A DNA stretch of 64,000 nucleotides, from assembly GCF_004310295.1 (NCBI RefSeq), contig NZ_SISB01000026.1:1-64000 (forward strand), in the 5' to 3' direction. Below are positions 41,496-50,558 of this stretch, piece after piece. Source of the stretch: Pseudomonas sp. BGI-2. GTDB lineage: Bacteria; Pseudomonadota; Gammaproteobacteria; Pseudomonadales; Pseudomonadaceae. Made by a program: the position numbers and the translations under genes. The notes under the pieces are model-generated. The model did no database searches. It had not been told where the DNA came from and saw only the letters and a list, made by a program, of their open reading frames with translations. The number at the start of each line of letters is the position of its first letter. Positions within the stretch are counted from its first letter, which is position 1.

Positions 41496-42392
41496 TTATG
41501 TCGATTTGTGTAGCGGCTTGCTGCCGCTCATGTGCTTTGCCCCACCGCTGGCGATCAACTCGGCCAACGCGGAGACGTCCAGCAATGCACACATGTGCTC
41601 AATCACCGTGCCGGCGAGCCATGGCCGCTGACCTCGATGACTTCTCCATTTGATTTCGTTCGGGTCCAGGCGCAACGAGCGGCTGACCTGATGCACCGCC
41701 AGCCCCCACTCGTAGCCCTGAACCGAAATAACGTATTGCAGGCCCTGACGGAAATCGTCGCGGTAGCGGTCGGGCATGACCCAACGCGCAGTGTCCAATA
41801 CTTTCAGGTTGCCGGCCTGACTCGGCAGGATCCCGAGGAACCATTCCGGCTGACCGAACAGCGGCGTCAGCTCGTGACCGGCCAGGGAGTAAATCGAGCC
41901 CAGGCACACCAGCGGCACCGCCAGGGTCAACCCGGCGACATCGAACAGCAGGCATTCGAACGGCTCGGCGGCCCACGCCGGACGACCGTCGGTTGCAACC
42001 GGTGGCGGTGTGTTGCTCGGCGGCAGATGGACTTCGACCAGCGGCGGCACCAGGGTTTGCAGCAGCGGTGCGAGGGTCGAGACCGGCGCCAGAATCGGTG
42101 TCGGCGCCTCTTCGATCACCACCGGTGCTTTTGCGACCGCAGCAACCACTGGCGCCACGACAGGCGCGGCAGGCATAACGGGTTTCTGCGCATCACGCGC
42201 CTGCTCTTCAAGCACTGCTGCCTGGAACTCATCCAGTGCTGCTTCGACCTCGACCGTTTCAACGGCCTCAATGACTTCAGCCACCGCTTCGACTTCCAGC
42301 GACAACTCTTCAGTCGCCTCCATCAGCAGGCTGTCCAGATAGGACTGGAGCGCCAGTTGTGGACGCGAGGTGATTTTCACCGGCCGATTCAT
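41496..42392 (-). CDS. parP: ParP, CheW-domain protein of the polar array
   Basis: This 298-residue protein has an N-terminal acidic stretch rich in Glu, Val and Ala (about residues 22-65), a Pro/Ala linker (about 70-130) and a CheW-like domain (FECLLFDVAGLTLAVPLVCLGSIYSL, about 143-270). This matches ParP, which connects the ParC ATPase to the CheA array so that clusters are inherited at the pole. It follows parC and precedes cheW. Confidence 0.85.
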   Translation of the reverse strand: MNRPVKITSRPQLALQSYLDSLLMEATEELSLEVEAVAEVIEAVETVEVEAALDEFQAAVLEEQARDAQKPVMPAAPVVAPVVAAVAKAPVVIEEAPTPILAPVSTLAPLLQTLVPPLVEVHLPPSNTPPPVATDGRPAWAAEPFECLLFDVAGLTLAVPLVCLGSIYSLAGHELTPLFGQPEWFLGILPSQAGNLKVLDTARWVMPDRYRDDFRQGLQYVISVQGYEWGLAVHQVSRSLRLDPNEIKWRSHRGQRPWLAGTVIEHMCALLDVSALAELIASGGAKHMSGSKPLHKST

Positions 42393-42404
42393 GCGCGCAC
42401 CTGT

Positions 42405-42515
42405 GTAGGAGCGAGCGGTGCGGCGATCCGACTTGCCCGCGAAGAACGATAACGCGGTTTAACTGTGAAGACCGCGGCGTCTGCTTCGCGGGCAAGCCTC
42501 GCTCCTACAGGTACA
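42405..42515. repeat. REPIN between parC and parP
   Basis: gtaggagcgagcggtgcgg at the left is a degenerate arm; the right arm (ttcgcgggcaagcctcgctcctacag) matches the family consensus well. The repeat lies within the run of chemotaxis genes. Confidence 0.8.
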
Positions 42516-42530
42516 TGGTATGAGTTCATC

Positions 42531-43319
42531 TCAGGCCACCTGCGGGACAAGTTGTGCCGCCAGCAAATGCTTGAGCAAGGCGCGATAAGCGAGAACACCA
42601 CGGCTCTTGCCGTCGAATTGCGAAGGCGTCAGCCCTGCCCGACTCGCATCCCGCAGGCGCGTGTCGATCGGTATGTAGCCTTGCCAGATTTCTTCCGGGT
42701 ATTTGTCGCGCAGCACGCGAAGGGTTCCGAGGGAAGCCTGGGTGCGGCGGTCGAACAGGGTCGGAATGATGGTGAACGGCAACGCCACTTTACGTGAGCG
42801 GTTGATCATCGCCAGGGTGTTGACCATGCGCTCCAGGCCTTTGACGGCCAGGTGTTCGGTCTGCACCGGGATCACCAACTGCTGGCTCGCCGCCAAGGCA
42901 TTGACCATCAACACGCCGAGCAATGGCGGGCTGTCGATCACCGCGTAATCGAAGTCCTGCCACAGCTGCGCCAGGCTCTTGGCGATCACCAGGCCCAAAC
43001 CACTCTGGCCCGGCGACTGACGTTCAAGCGTGGCCAGAGCGGTGCTCGACGGCAACAGCGAAATGCGTTCGTCACTGGTCGGCAGCAGCAATTGACCGGG
43101 CAAGCCTTGCGGCACAGTGCCCTTGTGCAGGAACAGGTCGTAGCTGCTGTGTTCCAGGCTGTCAGGGTCATAACCGAAATAGCTGGTCATGGAGCCGTGG
43201 GGGTCGAGATCGACCACGACCACGCGCTTGCCCGCCTCAGCCAGTAAACCGGCTAAAGCGATAGAGGAAGTGGTTTTACCGACACCACCCTTTTGATTGG
43301 CGACTGCCCAGACTCTCAT
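42531..43319 (-). CDS. parC: ParC, ParA-type ATPase for chemoreceptor array positioning
   Basis: This 262-residue MinD/ParA-family ATPase has the deviant Walker A KGGVGKTTSSIAL (residues 10-22), Walker A' VVVVDLDPHGSMTSYFGY and switch DYAVIDSPPLLGVLM (about 124-138). In polar-flagellated bacteria this gene, beside motD and parP, places chemotaxis clusters at the cell pole. GGGAGG precedes the start. Confidence 0.92.
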   Translation of the reverse strand: MRVWAVANQKGGVGKTTSSIALAGLLAEAGKRVVVVDLDPHGSMTSYFGYDPDSLEHSSYDLFLHKGTVPQGLPGQLLLPTSDERISLLPSSTALATLERQSPGQSGLGLVIAKSLAQLWQDFDYAVIDSPPLLGVLMVNALAASQQLVIPVQTEHLAVKGLERMVNTLAMINRSRKVALPFTIIPTLFDRRTQASLGTLRVLRDKYPEEIWQGYIPIDTRLRDASRAGLTPSQFDGKSRGVLAYRALLKHLLAAQLVPQVA

Positions 43320-43362
43320 TCGGATTGTTCCTCCCGGTCGAAATGGTCGACCGAGAAATAGC

Positions 43363-44253
43363 TCAACGTATTAATGCGGGTGACGGAGAATTGACGGCGC
43401 TCTCTCGTACCGGCGACTTGACTGGGGTCGGTGCAGTTTGTGTGCCAGCACGCTTCAACGCGGCATCCGGATGTGCATTGGCCGTTCCGGTACCGGTGAG
43501 GCTGCGGCGTACATCGAGATTGCGTGACACGACCAGCACGACACGGCGGTTACGTGCCCGGCCCTCGGCAGTGGCGTTATTGGCCACCGGCTGGAATTCG
43601 CCGTAACCCACCGACGCCAGACGTCCAGGGTTCACGCCCTGCATCGCCAGCATGCGCACGATGCTCGCCGAACGAGCCGAGGACAGCTCCCAGTTGGTCG
43701 GGTATTGCGCGGTGCGGATCGGTTGATCGTCGGTAAAGCCTTCGACGTGAATCGGGTTGTCGAACGGTTTCAGAATGCCGGCGACCTTGTCGATGATGTT
43801 GAATGCGATGTCGCTGGGCATGGCGTCGCCACTGCCGAACAGCAGGCTGGAATTGAGTTCGATCTCGACCCACAGCTCATTGCCGCGAATGGTCATCTGA
43901 TTGGAACTGATCAAGTCGCCGAACGCGGCGCTGATGTCGTCGGCGATGCTTTTGAGCGGATCGCTGGCGCCCGCGATACCGGCGTCGACCTGCTCGGCGT
44001 CTTTAACCAGTGGCTTGGCCGGGGTCACGGTCTTCGGTCGCTCGTCGCCGATCGGGATCGGCTTGAGGGCGCGGTCGGAGTCGGTAAAGACCCCGATCAA
44101 CGCTTCGGAAATAACCTTGTACTTGCCTTCGTTGATCGAAGAGATTGAGTACATCACCACGAAGAAAGCGAACAGCAACGTAATAAAGTCGGCGTACGAA
44201 ACCAGCCAACGCTCATGGTTTACATGTTCTTCAGGTTGCCGGCGACGAGCCAT
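43363..44253 (-). CDS. motD: Flagellar stator protein MotD
   Basis: This is the MotB-type peptidoglycan-anchored half of the second stator of pseudomonads. It is 296 residues long with one membrane helix (residues 18-37) carrying the proton-accepting Asp22 (SYADFITLLFAF). The OmpA-like domain includes IHVEGFTDDQPI and NWELSSARSASIVRML (about residues 165-200). It lies 15 bases after motC. Confidence 0.94.
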   Translation of the reverse strand: MARRRQPEEHVNHERWLVSYADFITLLFAFFVVMYSISSINEGKYKVISEALIGVFTDSDRALKPIPIGDERPKTVTPAKPLVKDAEQVDAGIAGASDPLKSIADDISAAFGDLISSNQMTIRGNELWVEIELNSSLLFGSGDAMPSDIAFNIIDKVAGILKPFDNPIHVEGFTDDQPIRTAQYPTNWELSSARSASIVRMLAMQGVNPGRLASVGYGEFQPVANNATAEGRARNRRVVLVVSRNLDVRRSLTGTGTANAHPDAALKRAGTQTAPTPVKSPVRESAVNSPSPALIR

Positions 44254-44268
44254 AGTCCATTACTCCCA

Positions 44269-45009
44269 TCAATCCATGAAGCCCTGAAGCTTCAACTCGA
44301 TAGAGCGAGGGTTTTCACCTTCGGCGATCGACAGAATGCCTTCCAACAACATTTCGCGATAACGCGACTGCCGCAAAGCGACGGACTTGAGCTTGGCGGC
44401 AATCGGCAGCAACACCAGGTTGGCACTGGCCACGCCATAGATGGTCGCGACGAAGGCGACGGCGATGCCGCTGCCCAGTTGCGTCGGATCGGCCAGGTTG
44501 CCCATGACATGGATCAGGCCCATCACCGCACCGATGATGCCGATGGTCGGCGCGTAGCCGCCCATGCTTTCGAAGACTTTGGCGGCTTCGATGTCGCGGC
44601 TTTCCTGGGTGTAGAAATCCACTTCCAGGATGCTGCGAATCGCTTCCGGCTCCGCACCGTCCACCAGCAGTTGCAGGCCCTTGCGCGAGTAGCTGTCAGG
44701 CTCGGCATCGGCCACCCCTTCCAGACCGAGCAAACCTTCCTTGCGGGCGGTCAGGCTCCAGTTGACGACGCGGTCGATGCCACCGGCCAGATCAACGCGA
44801 GGCGGAAACAGAATCCAGCCAATGATTTGCATGGCGCGCTTGAAGGCGCTCATCGGCGATTGCAGCAATGCCGCGCCGATGGTCCCACCGAGTACGATCA
44901 GCGCCGCCGGGCCGTTGGCCAAAGCGCCGAGGTGACCGCCTTCAAGGTAGTTGCCGCCGATGATGGCGACAAACGCCATGATGATCCCGATTAGGCTTAG
45001 AACATCCAT
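44269..45009 (-). CDS. motC: Flagellar stator protein MotC
   Basis: This is the MotA-type ion-channel half of the MotCD stator. It is 246 residues long with four membrane helices (about residues 5-22, 30-48, 150-170 and 183-203). The family stretch GGYAPTIGIIGAVMGLIHVMGNL (about 146-168) is present. The ATG at 45009 shares one base with the cheB stop (TGATG), so translation is coupled to cheB. Confidence 0.95.
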   Translation of the reverse strand: MDVLSLIGIIMAFVAIIGGNYLEGGHLGALANGPAALIVLGGTIGAALLQSPMSAFKRAMQIIGWILFPPRVDLAGGIDRVVNWSLTARKEGLLGLEGVADAEPDSYSRKGLQLLVDGAEPEAIRSILEVDFYTQESRDIEAAKVFESMGGYAPTIGIIGAVMGLIHVMGNLADPTQLGSGIAVAFVATIYGVASANLVLLPIAAKLKSVALRQSRYREMLLEGILSIAEGENPRSIELKLQGFMD

Positions 45010-46136
45010 CAGACACACGCCTCGACCAAGTGCCTGCCTATATCGTCCAGACCGTAGATCGCGTCGGCGAGTTCGGCTTTGACGATGGCCATCGGCATGC
45101 CGTAGATCACGCAGCTGGCTTCATCCTGAGCCCAGATCGCACTGCCGCCCTGCTTGAGCAGGCGCGCGCCTTCACGACCGTCGGCGCCCATGCCGGTCAA
45201 CACGACCGCCAGAACTTTGTCACCGTAGGTCTTGGCCGCGGAACCGAAGGTAATGTCCACGCACGGCTTGTAGTTCAAGCGCTCGTCGCCGGGGAGGATT
45301 TTCACCGCACCACGGCCGTCGATCATCATTTGCTTGCCACCCGGCGCCAGCAGCGCCAGGCCCGGACGCAGGATGTCGCCATCCTCGGCTTCCTTGACGC
45401 TAATGCGGCAGAGCTTGTCCAGACGTTCGGCGAAGGCCTTGGTGAAGGCGGCCGGCATATGCTGGATCAATACGATGGGGGCGGGGAAATTGGCCGGCAA
45501 TTGGGTCAGAACCCGCTGCAAGGCAACCGGGCCGCCAGTGGACGTACCGATGGCGACCAATTTGTAGGCTTTGCGTTTCGGCGCTGGCGACGAGGCAGGT
45601 GCGTAAGTACGCGCCGGAATCGGTGCCGCTGCCGGACGCGCAGGCGCGCTGCTGCCGTAACTACTGACGCTCGAAGGCGCAGGCGTCGGGGCTGGCGCGG
45701 CGACCGGGGCCGGTGCGCTGTAGGTGTTGGCGCGACGGTTACTGCGCGAGATGCTGAGAATCTTCTCGCACAGCAGCTGTTTGACCTTCTCCGGGTTACG
45801 GGAGATGTCTTCGAAATTCTTCGGCAGGAAATCCACCGCACCGGCGTCCAGTGCATCGAGGGTTACCCGAGCACCTTCATGAGTCAGCGAGGAGAACATC
45901 AATACCGGGGTCGGGCAGCGCTGCATGATATGCCGCACGGCCGTGATGCCATCCATCATTGGCATCTCGTAGTCCATGGTGATCACGTCTGGCTTGAGGG
46001 CCAGCGCCTGATCGATCGCCTCTTTTCCGTTGGTCGCCGTACCGACGACCTGGATATTCGGATCCGCTGAAAGAATTTCCGAGACGCGGCGGCGGAAAAA
46101 CCCCGAATCGTCCACCACCAGGACTTTGACTGCCAT
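45009..46136 (-). CDS. cheB: Chemotaxis response regulator / methylesterase CheB
   Basis: This demethylates receptors when phosphorylated by CheA. It is 375 residues long. The receiver domain spans residues 1-125 with phospho-acceptor Asp55 (ITMDYEMPMMDG). An Ala/Pro-rich linker of about 50 residues follows. The catalytic domain has Ser in AIGTSTGGPVAL, His in VLIQHMP and Asp in GMGADGREGA. The ATG at 46136 gives MAVKVLVVDD, the normal start. Confidence 0.96.
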   Translation of the reverse strand: MAVKVLVVDDSGFFRRRVSEILSADPNIQVVGTATNGKEAIDQALALKPDVITMDYEMPMMDGITAVRHIMQRCPTPVLMFSSLTHEGARVTLDALDAGAVDFLPKNFEDISRNPEKVKQLLCEKILSISRSNRRANTYSAPAPVAAPAPTPAPSSVSSYGSSAPARPAAAPIPARTYAPASSPAPKRKAYKLVAIGTSTGGPVALQRVLTQLPANFPAPIVLIQHMPAAFTKAFAERLDKLCRISVKEAEDGDILRPGLALLAPGGKQMMIDGRGAVKILPGDERLNYKPCVDITFGSAAKTYGDKVLAVVLTGMGADGREGARLLKQGGSAIWAQDEASCVIYGMPMAIVKAELADAIYGLDDIGRHLVEACV

Positions 46137-46185
46137 AAACACTCCGTTAGACGGAGCGAGGCTCTGTCGCCCCGCCCCACCAGAA

Positions 46186-48414
46186 TCAAATACGCCGTGC
46201 GGCGTAACGCTTGAGCATGCTCGGAACATCGAGAATCAGCGCAATGCGGCCGTCACCGGTAATGGTGGCGCCCGACATGCCCGGGGTTCCCTGGAGCATT
46301 TTGCCTAATGGCTTGATGACCACTTCTTCCTGGCCTACCAATTGATCGACGACGAAGCCGATCCGCTGAGTGCCCACCGAAAGGATCACCACATGGCCCT
46401 CGCGCTGCTCTTCGTGAGCGGCGGAGCTGACCAGCCAGCGCTTGAGGTAGAACAATGGCAGTGCCTTGTCCCGCACGATCACCACTTCCTGGCCGTCCAC
46501 CACGTTGGTGCGCGACAGGTCGAGGTGGAAGATCTCGTTGACGTTCACCAGCGGGAACGCGAACGCCTGGTTGCCGAGCATGACCATCAGCGTCGGCATG
46601 ATCGCCAGGGTCAACGGGACCTTGATGACGATCTTCGAGCCTTTGCCCTTGGTCGAGTAGATATTGATGGTGCCGTTAAGCTGGGCGATCTTGGTTTTCA
46701 CCACGTCCATGCCCACGCCACGACCCGACACGTCGGAGATCTCGGTCTTGGTCGAAAAACCCGGGGCGAAGATCAGGTTGAAGCAATCGGATTCGCTGAG
46801 GCGGTCCGCTGCATCCTTGTCCATCAACCCTTTCTTCACGGCGATGCCGCGCAACACGTCAGCATCCATGCCTTTGCCGTCATCGGAGATGGACAGCAGG
46901 ATGTGGTCGCCTTCCTGTTCAGCGGACAGGATCACCTTGCCACTGCGAGGCTTGCCCATCGCTTCGCGCTCGGCCGGCTCTTCGATACCGTGGTCGACCG
47001 AGTTGCGCACCAAGTGGACCAGCGGGTCGGCCAGGGCCTCGACGAGGTTCTTGTCGAGGTCGGTTTCTTCGCCGACCAGTTCCAGGTTGATCTCTTTCTT
47101 GAGCTGGCGTGCCAGGTCGCGAACCAGACGCGGGAAGCGCCCGAAAACTTTCTTGATCGGTTGCATCCGCGTCTTCATGACCGCGGTTTGCAGGTCGGCC
47201 GTGACCACGTCGAGGTTCGACACGGCCTTGGACATGGCTTCGTCGCCGCTGTTGAGGCCCAGACGCACCAAGCGGTTACGCACCAGTACCAGTTCACCCA
47301 CCATGTTCATGATTTCGTCGAGACGCGCGGTATCGACCCGCACGGTGGTCTCGGCTTCGCTGGCCGGTTTTTCCGGTGGTGGAGCGGACGGTGTGCGGGC
47401 CGGAGCCGGTGCAGCAGCAACAGGCTTCGGCGCTTCGGCTTTAGGCTCGGGCGCTTTGGCGACGGGTTTCGGCGCAACAGCCTTGGCGGCTGGAGCAGCC
47501 ACCGCAGTACCTGTGCCGACTTCGGTGAACTTGCCTTTGCCATGCAATTCGTCGAGCAGCGATTCGAACTCGTGATCGGAAATCAGATCACCGCCAGCCG
47601 CTTTAGCGGTTGGCGCAGCCGGAGCGGGTACGGAGGCAATGGCCGACTCCAGCGCATCCACCGCAAAGTTGCCTTTGCCGTGCAGCTGGTCGAGCAATGC
47701 TTCGAATTCGTCGTCGGTGATGTCGGAGCTGTCGCCTGCCGCTTTCGGGGCAGCCGGTGCAGCGGGCGCCGCCACCGCATCGACGGCGAACTGGCCTTTG
47801 CCGTGCAGTTGATCGAGCAACGACTCGAACTCGGCATCGGTGATTTCGTCGCTGGCCGCAGAATCAGCGCCAGCCACTGGAGCAACGGCCGGCGCTTCGG
47901 CTTGAGCCTTGACGGCGTTCAGCGAGTCCAGCAGTTGTTCGAATTCGTTATCGGTGATGTCACCCGATTCTTCAGCGGCAGGTGTTTCGACCACTTCAGC
48001 AACCGGTGCGGCTTCATCAGCCGTTTGCGGCTCGGCCAGACGGGCCAGTGCCGCGAGCAATTCAGGCGTGGCAGCCGTAATCGGGCTGCGTTCGCGAACT
48101 TCGGTGAACATGCTGTTCACCGCGTCCAGCGCTTCGAGAACCACGTCCATCAGTTCCGAGTCGACGCGACGTTCACCCTTGCGCAGGATGTCGAACACGT
48201 TCTCGGCGATGTGACAGCACTCCACCAGCTCGTTGAGCTGGAGGAAGCCGGCGCCCCCTTTTACAGTGTGAAAACCGCGAAAAATTGCATTGAGCAAGTC
48301 CGCATCATCCGGTCGGCTTTCAAGCTCGACCAGCTGTTCGGACAGTTGCTCTAGAATCTCGCCGGCCTCAACCAGGAAATCCTGAAGGATCTCTTCATCG
48401 GCGCCGAAGCTCAT
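46186..48414 (-). CDS. cheA: Chemotaxis histidine kinase CheA
   Basis: This is the central kinase that phosphorylates CheY and CheB. It is 742 residues long. The HPt domain carries His49 (FRGFHTVKGGAGF). Residues 150-300 hold four copies of an ITDxEFExLLDxLHGKG-type motif (starting near 153, 191, 232 and 278) set in Ala/Pro-rich spacer. Dimerisation (MVGELVLVRNRL), the ATPase boxes (LVRNSVDHGIE, SISDDGKGMD, GRGVGMDVV) and a C-terminal CheW-like domain follow. A candidate sigma-28 promoter lies 110 bases upstream, inside cheZ. Confidence 0.96.
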   Translation of the reverse strand: MSFGADEEILQDFLVEAGEILEQLSEQLVELESRPDDADLLNAIFRGFHTVKGGAGFLQLNELVECCHIAENVFDILRKGERRVDSELMDVVLEALDAVNSMFTEVRERSPITAATPELLAALARLAEPQTADEAAPVAEVVETPAAEESGDITDNEFEQLLDSLNAVKAQAEAPAVAPVAGADSAASDEITDAEFESLLDQLHGKGQFAVDAVAAPAAPAAPKAAGDSSDITDDEFEALLDQLHGKGNFAVDALESAIASVPAPAAPTAKAAGGDLISDHEFESLLDELHGKGKFTEVGTGTAVAAPAAKAVAPKPVAKAPEPKAEAPKPVAAAPAPARTPSAPPPEKPASEAETTVRVDTARLDEIMNMVGELVLVRNRLVRLGLNSGDEAMSKAVSNLDVVTADLQTAVMKTRMQPIKKVFGRFPRLVRDLARQLKKEINLELVGEETDLDKNLVEALADPLVHLVRNSVDHGIEEPAEREAMGKPRSGKVILSAEQEGDHILLSISDDGKGMDADVLRGIAVKKGLMDKDAADRLSESDCFNLIFAPGFSTKTEISDVSGRGVGMDVVKTKIAQLNGTINIYSTKGKGSKIVIKVPLTLAIMPTLMVMLGNQAFAFPLVNVNEIFHLDLSRTNVVDGQEVVIVRDKALPLFYLKRWLVSSAAHEEQREGHVVILSVGTQRIGFVVDQLVGQEEVVIKPLGKMLQGTPGMSGATITGDGRIALILDVPSMLKRYAARRI

Positions 48415-48467
48415 TAAGGGGGTGCTCCTGAGGTCTAAAAACCTAAAAAACCTAAAATGCTAAAACT

Positions 48468-49256
48468 CTAAAATCCTAGGCTGGATAACAAATCGTCCAC
48501 ATCGTCCTGACCGGACACAACGTCTTCTCTTTTATCGGCATGAATCTGCGGACCTTCACCCTGAGAGAGATGTTTTTGCGGATCTTTTTCAGCGAGCATC
48601 GCATCACGGTCATGTTCGATACCCGCAAAGCGGTCTACCTGACTGGCCATGAGCACGAGCTTGAGCAGGTTGCTTTCAACTTCGGTGACCAATTGGGTCA
48701 CGCGCTTGATCACCTGACCGGTGAGGTCCTGGTAATCCTGGGCCAGCAGAATGTCGTTGAGGTTGCTCGACACCGTGCGATTGTCTTCGCTGCTGCGCGT
48801 CAGGAAACCGTCGACGCGCCGGGCCAGTTCGCGGAACTCTTCAGCCCCGACTTCGCGACGCATGAACCGCCCCCAATCCGCGCTCAACGCCTGGGCTTCT
48901 TCGCTCAGGCTGTTGACCAGCGGCGTGGAATTCTCCACCAGGTCCATGGTGCGGTTGGCAGCGGCCTCGGTCAGCTTGACCACATACCCCAGGCGCTCGG
49001 TGGCGTCCGTGATCTGCGACACTTCCTCGGCTTGCGGCATGTTCGGGTCAATCTGGAAATTGACGATCGCGCTATGCAGCTCGCGAGTGAGCTTGCCCAC
49101 TTCCTGATACAGGCCGCGGTCACGGGTCTGATTGAGCTCATGGATAAGTTGCACAGCGTCGCCGAACCTGCCTTTTTCAAGGCTTTCGACCAGTTCGACC
49201 GCGTGTTTTTTCAGGGTCGATTCAAAATCGCCCAGTGAAGATTCTTTATGCTCCAT
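48468..49256 (-). CDS. cheZ: CheY-P phosphatase CheZ
   Basis: This speeds dephosphorylation of CheY. It is 262 residues long and largely helical, with the catalytic-region block NDILLAQDYQDLTGQVIKRV (about residues 170-189) containing the conserved Gln. The C-terminal tail (VSGQDDVDDLLSSLGF) is the CheY-P-binding helix. It lies 22 bases after cheY. Confidence 0.95.
   Translation of the reverse strand: MEHKESSLGDFESTLKKHAVELVESLEKGRFGDAVQLIHELNQTRDRGLYQEVGKLTRELHSAIVNFQIDPNMPQAEEVSQITDATERLGYVVKLTEAAANRTMDLVENSTPLVNSLSEEAQALSADWGRFMRREVGAEEFRELARRVDGFLTRSSEDNRTVSSNLNDILLAQDYQDLTGQVIKRVTQLVTEVESNLLKLVLMASQVDRFAGIEHDRDAMLAEKDPQKHLSQGEGPQIHADKREDVVSGQDDVDDLLSSLGF
48532..48558 (-). promoter_or_regulatory. 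Candidate FliA (sigma-28) promoter inside cheZ, facing cheA
   Basis: On the minus strand TGAAGGTC (48551-48558), an 11-base spacer and a perfect GCCGATAA (48532-48539) fit the sigma-28 consensus. The cheA start codon is about 120 bases downstream. In P. aeruginosa cheA and cheB are reported as late, FliA-dependent genes. Confidence 0.6.
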
Positions 49257-49278
49257 AGCTCCCCCGTGGCGCAGTGGA

Positions 49279-49650
49279 TCAACCGATGCGTTCGAAAATC
49301 TTTTCGATTTTTTCTTTCAACGCCTGGGCCGTGAATGGTTTGACCACATAGCCGTTAACACCGGCCTGGGCCGCTTCGATGATCTGCTCGCGCTTGGCTT
49401 CAGCGGTCACCATCAACACCGGTAGGTGCTTGAGCTTTTCATCGGCGCGCACGTGGCGCAGCAGATCGATACCGGTCATGCCAGGCATGTTCCAGTCCGT
49501 TACCAGAAAGTCGATGCTCCCGCTGTTGAGAACCGGAATGGCTGTAATGCCATCGTCGGCCTCGACCGTGTTGGTGAACCCAAGGTCACGCAACAGGTTT
49601 TTTATGATCCGCCGCATCGTTGAGAAGTCATCAACGATGAGGATTTTCAT
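49279..49650 (-). CDS. cheY: Chemotaxis response regulator CheY
   Basis: This is a single receiver domain of 123 residues that binds the flagellar switch when phosphorylated. The phospho-acceptor is Asp52 (FLVTDWNMPGMTG), with the acidic pair in ILIVDDF and Lys104 in YVVKPFTAQ. The ATG at 49650 gives MKILIVDD; a TTG eight codons earlier is less likely. It follows fliA after 168 bases without a gene, where I see no confident promoter. Confidence 0.96.
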   Translation of the reverse strand: MKILIVDDFSTMRRIIKNLLRDLGFTNTVEADDGITAIPVLNSGSIDFLVTDWNMPGMTGIDLLRHVRADEKLKHLPVLMVTAEAKREQIIEAAQAGVNGYVVKPFTAQALKEKIEKIFERIG

Positions 49651-49817
49651 GTTCTTGTCCAATTCGACCTCCAAGCAGTCTTAAACGCGCCCAGCACCTG
49701 GACGCGCCATTTCAATCAATCCGGCAATGCACTCGATGACTGTATGGAGCACAACAGATCGCGACCGGTGCAGTTCAACACCACACCAGCCTCGTTCGCA
49801 GTGTCCCCACACTGCCT

Positions 49818-50558
49818 TCAGCGCGCTCGCCACTCCCCCAAACGCCCCCGCAAACGGGCCGCGCACTGGCTGTGTAACTGGCTGACCCGAGACTCGCTGA
49901 CCCCCAGGACCTCACCGATTTCCTTGAGGTTCAGCTCTTCGTCGTAGTACAGCGCCAACACCAGTCGCTCACGCTCCGGCAAATTGGCAATCGCGTCCGC
50001 CAGCGCTGCCTGGAAGCGTTCATCTTCCAGATCGCGTGACGGCTCCAGATGTGCACTCGCGCCATCCTCGTGCAGCCCTTCGTGTTCGCCGTCCTGCAAC
50101 AGATCGTCGAAACTGAATAACCGGCTGCCCAGGGTGTCGTTCAAAATCCCGTAATAATCGTCGAGACTCAATTGGAGTTCGGCCGCAACCTCATGATCTT
50201 TAGCGTCACGACCGGTTTTAGCTTCAATCGAGCGAATTGCGTCGCTGACCATGCGGGTATTGCGGTGAACCGAACGTGGCGCCCAGTCCCCCTTGCGTAC
50301 TTCATCGAGCATCGCGCCGCGGATTCGAATGCCCGCGTACGTCTCGAAACTCGCGCCTTTGCTGGCGTCATATTTGGTCGATACTTCAAGCAGGCCGATC
50401 ATCCCGGCCTGGATCAGGTCTTCAACCTGAACACTGGCCGGCAGACGGGCCAGCAAGTGGTAAGCAATGCGTTTGACCAGTGGCGCGTAACGCTCGATCA
50501 GCTCGTACTGCGCGTCACGTGCCGACTTCTTGTAGAGGTTGTAACCGCTGGCTGTCAT
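49818..50558 (-). CDS. fliA: Flagellar sigma factor FliA (sigma-28)
   Basis: This directs RNA polymerase to late flagellar and chemotaxis promoters. It is 246 residues long. Region 2 (YAPLVKRIAYHLLARLPASVQVEDLIQAGMIGLLE), region 3 and region 4 (LPERERLVLALYYDEELNLKEIGEVLGVSESRVSQ) are complete. The ATG at 50558 overlaps the fleN stop by four bases; a longer frame is rejected. The candidate sites upstream of cheA and of the FliK-like gene would be its targets. Confidence 0.97.
   Translation of the reverse strand: MTASGYNLYKKSARDAQYELIERYAPLVKRIAYHLLARLPASVQVEDLIQAGMIGLLEVSTKYDASKGASFETYAGIRIRGAMLDEVRKGDWAPRSVHRNTRMVSDAIRSIEAKTGRDAKDHEVAAELQLSLDDYYGILNDTLGSRLFSFDDLLQDGEHEGLHEDGASAHLEPSRDLEDERFQAALADAIANLPERERLVLALYYDEELNLKEIGEVLGVSESRVSQLHSQCAARLRGRLGEWRAR

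Noticed and set aside
46342..48354. Long frame antisense to cheA
   Set aside because: It is a shadow of cheA, with low-complexity Phe/Arg/Gly stretches mirroring the Ala/Pro linker.
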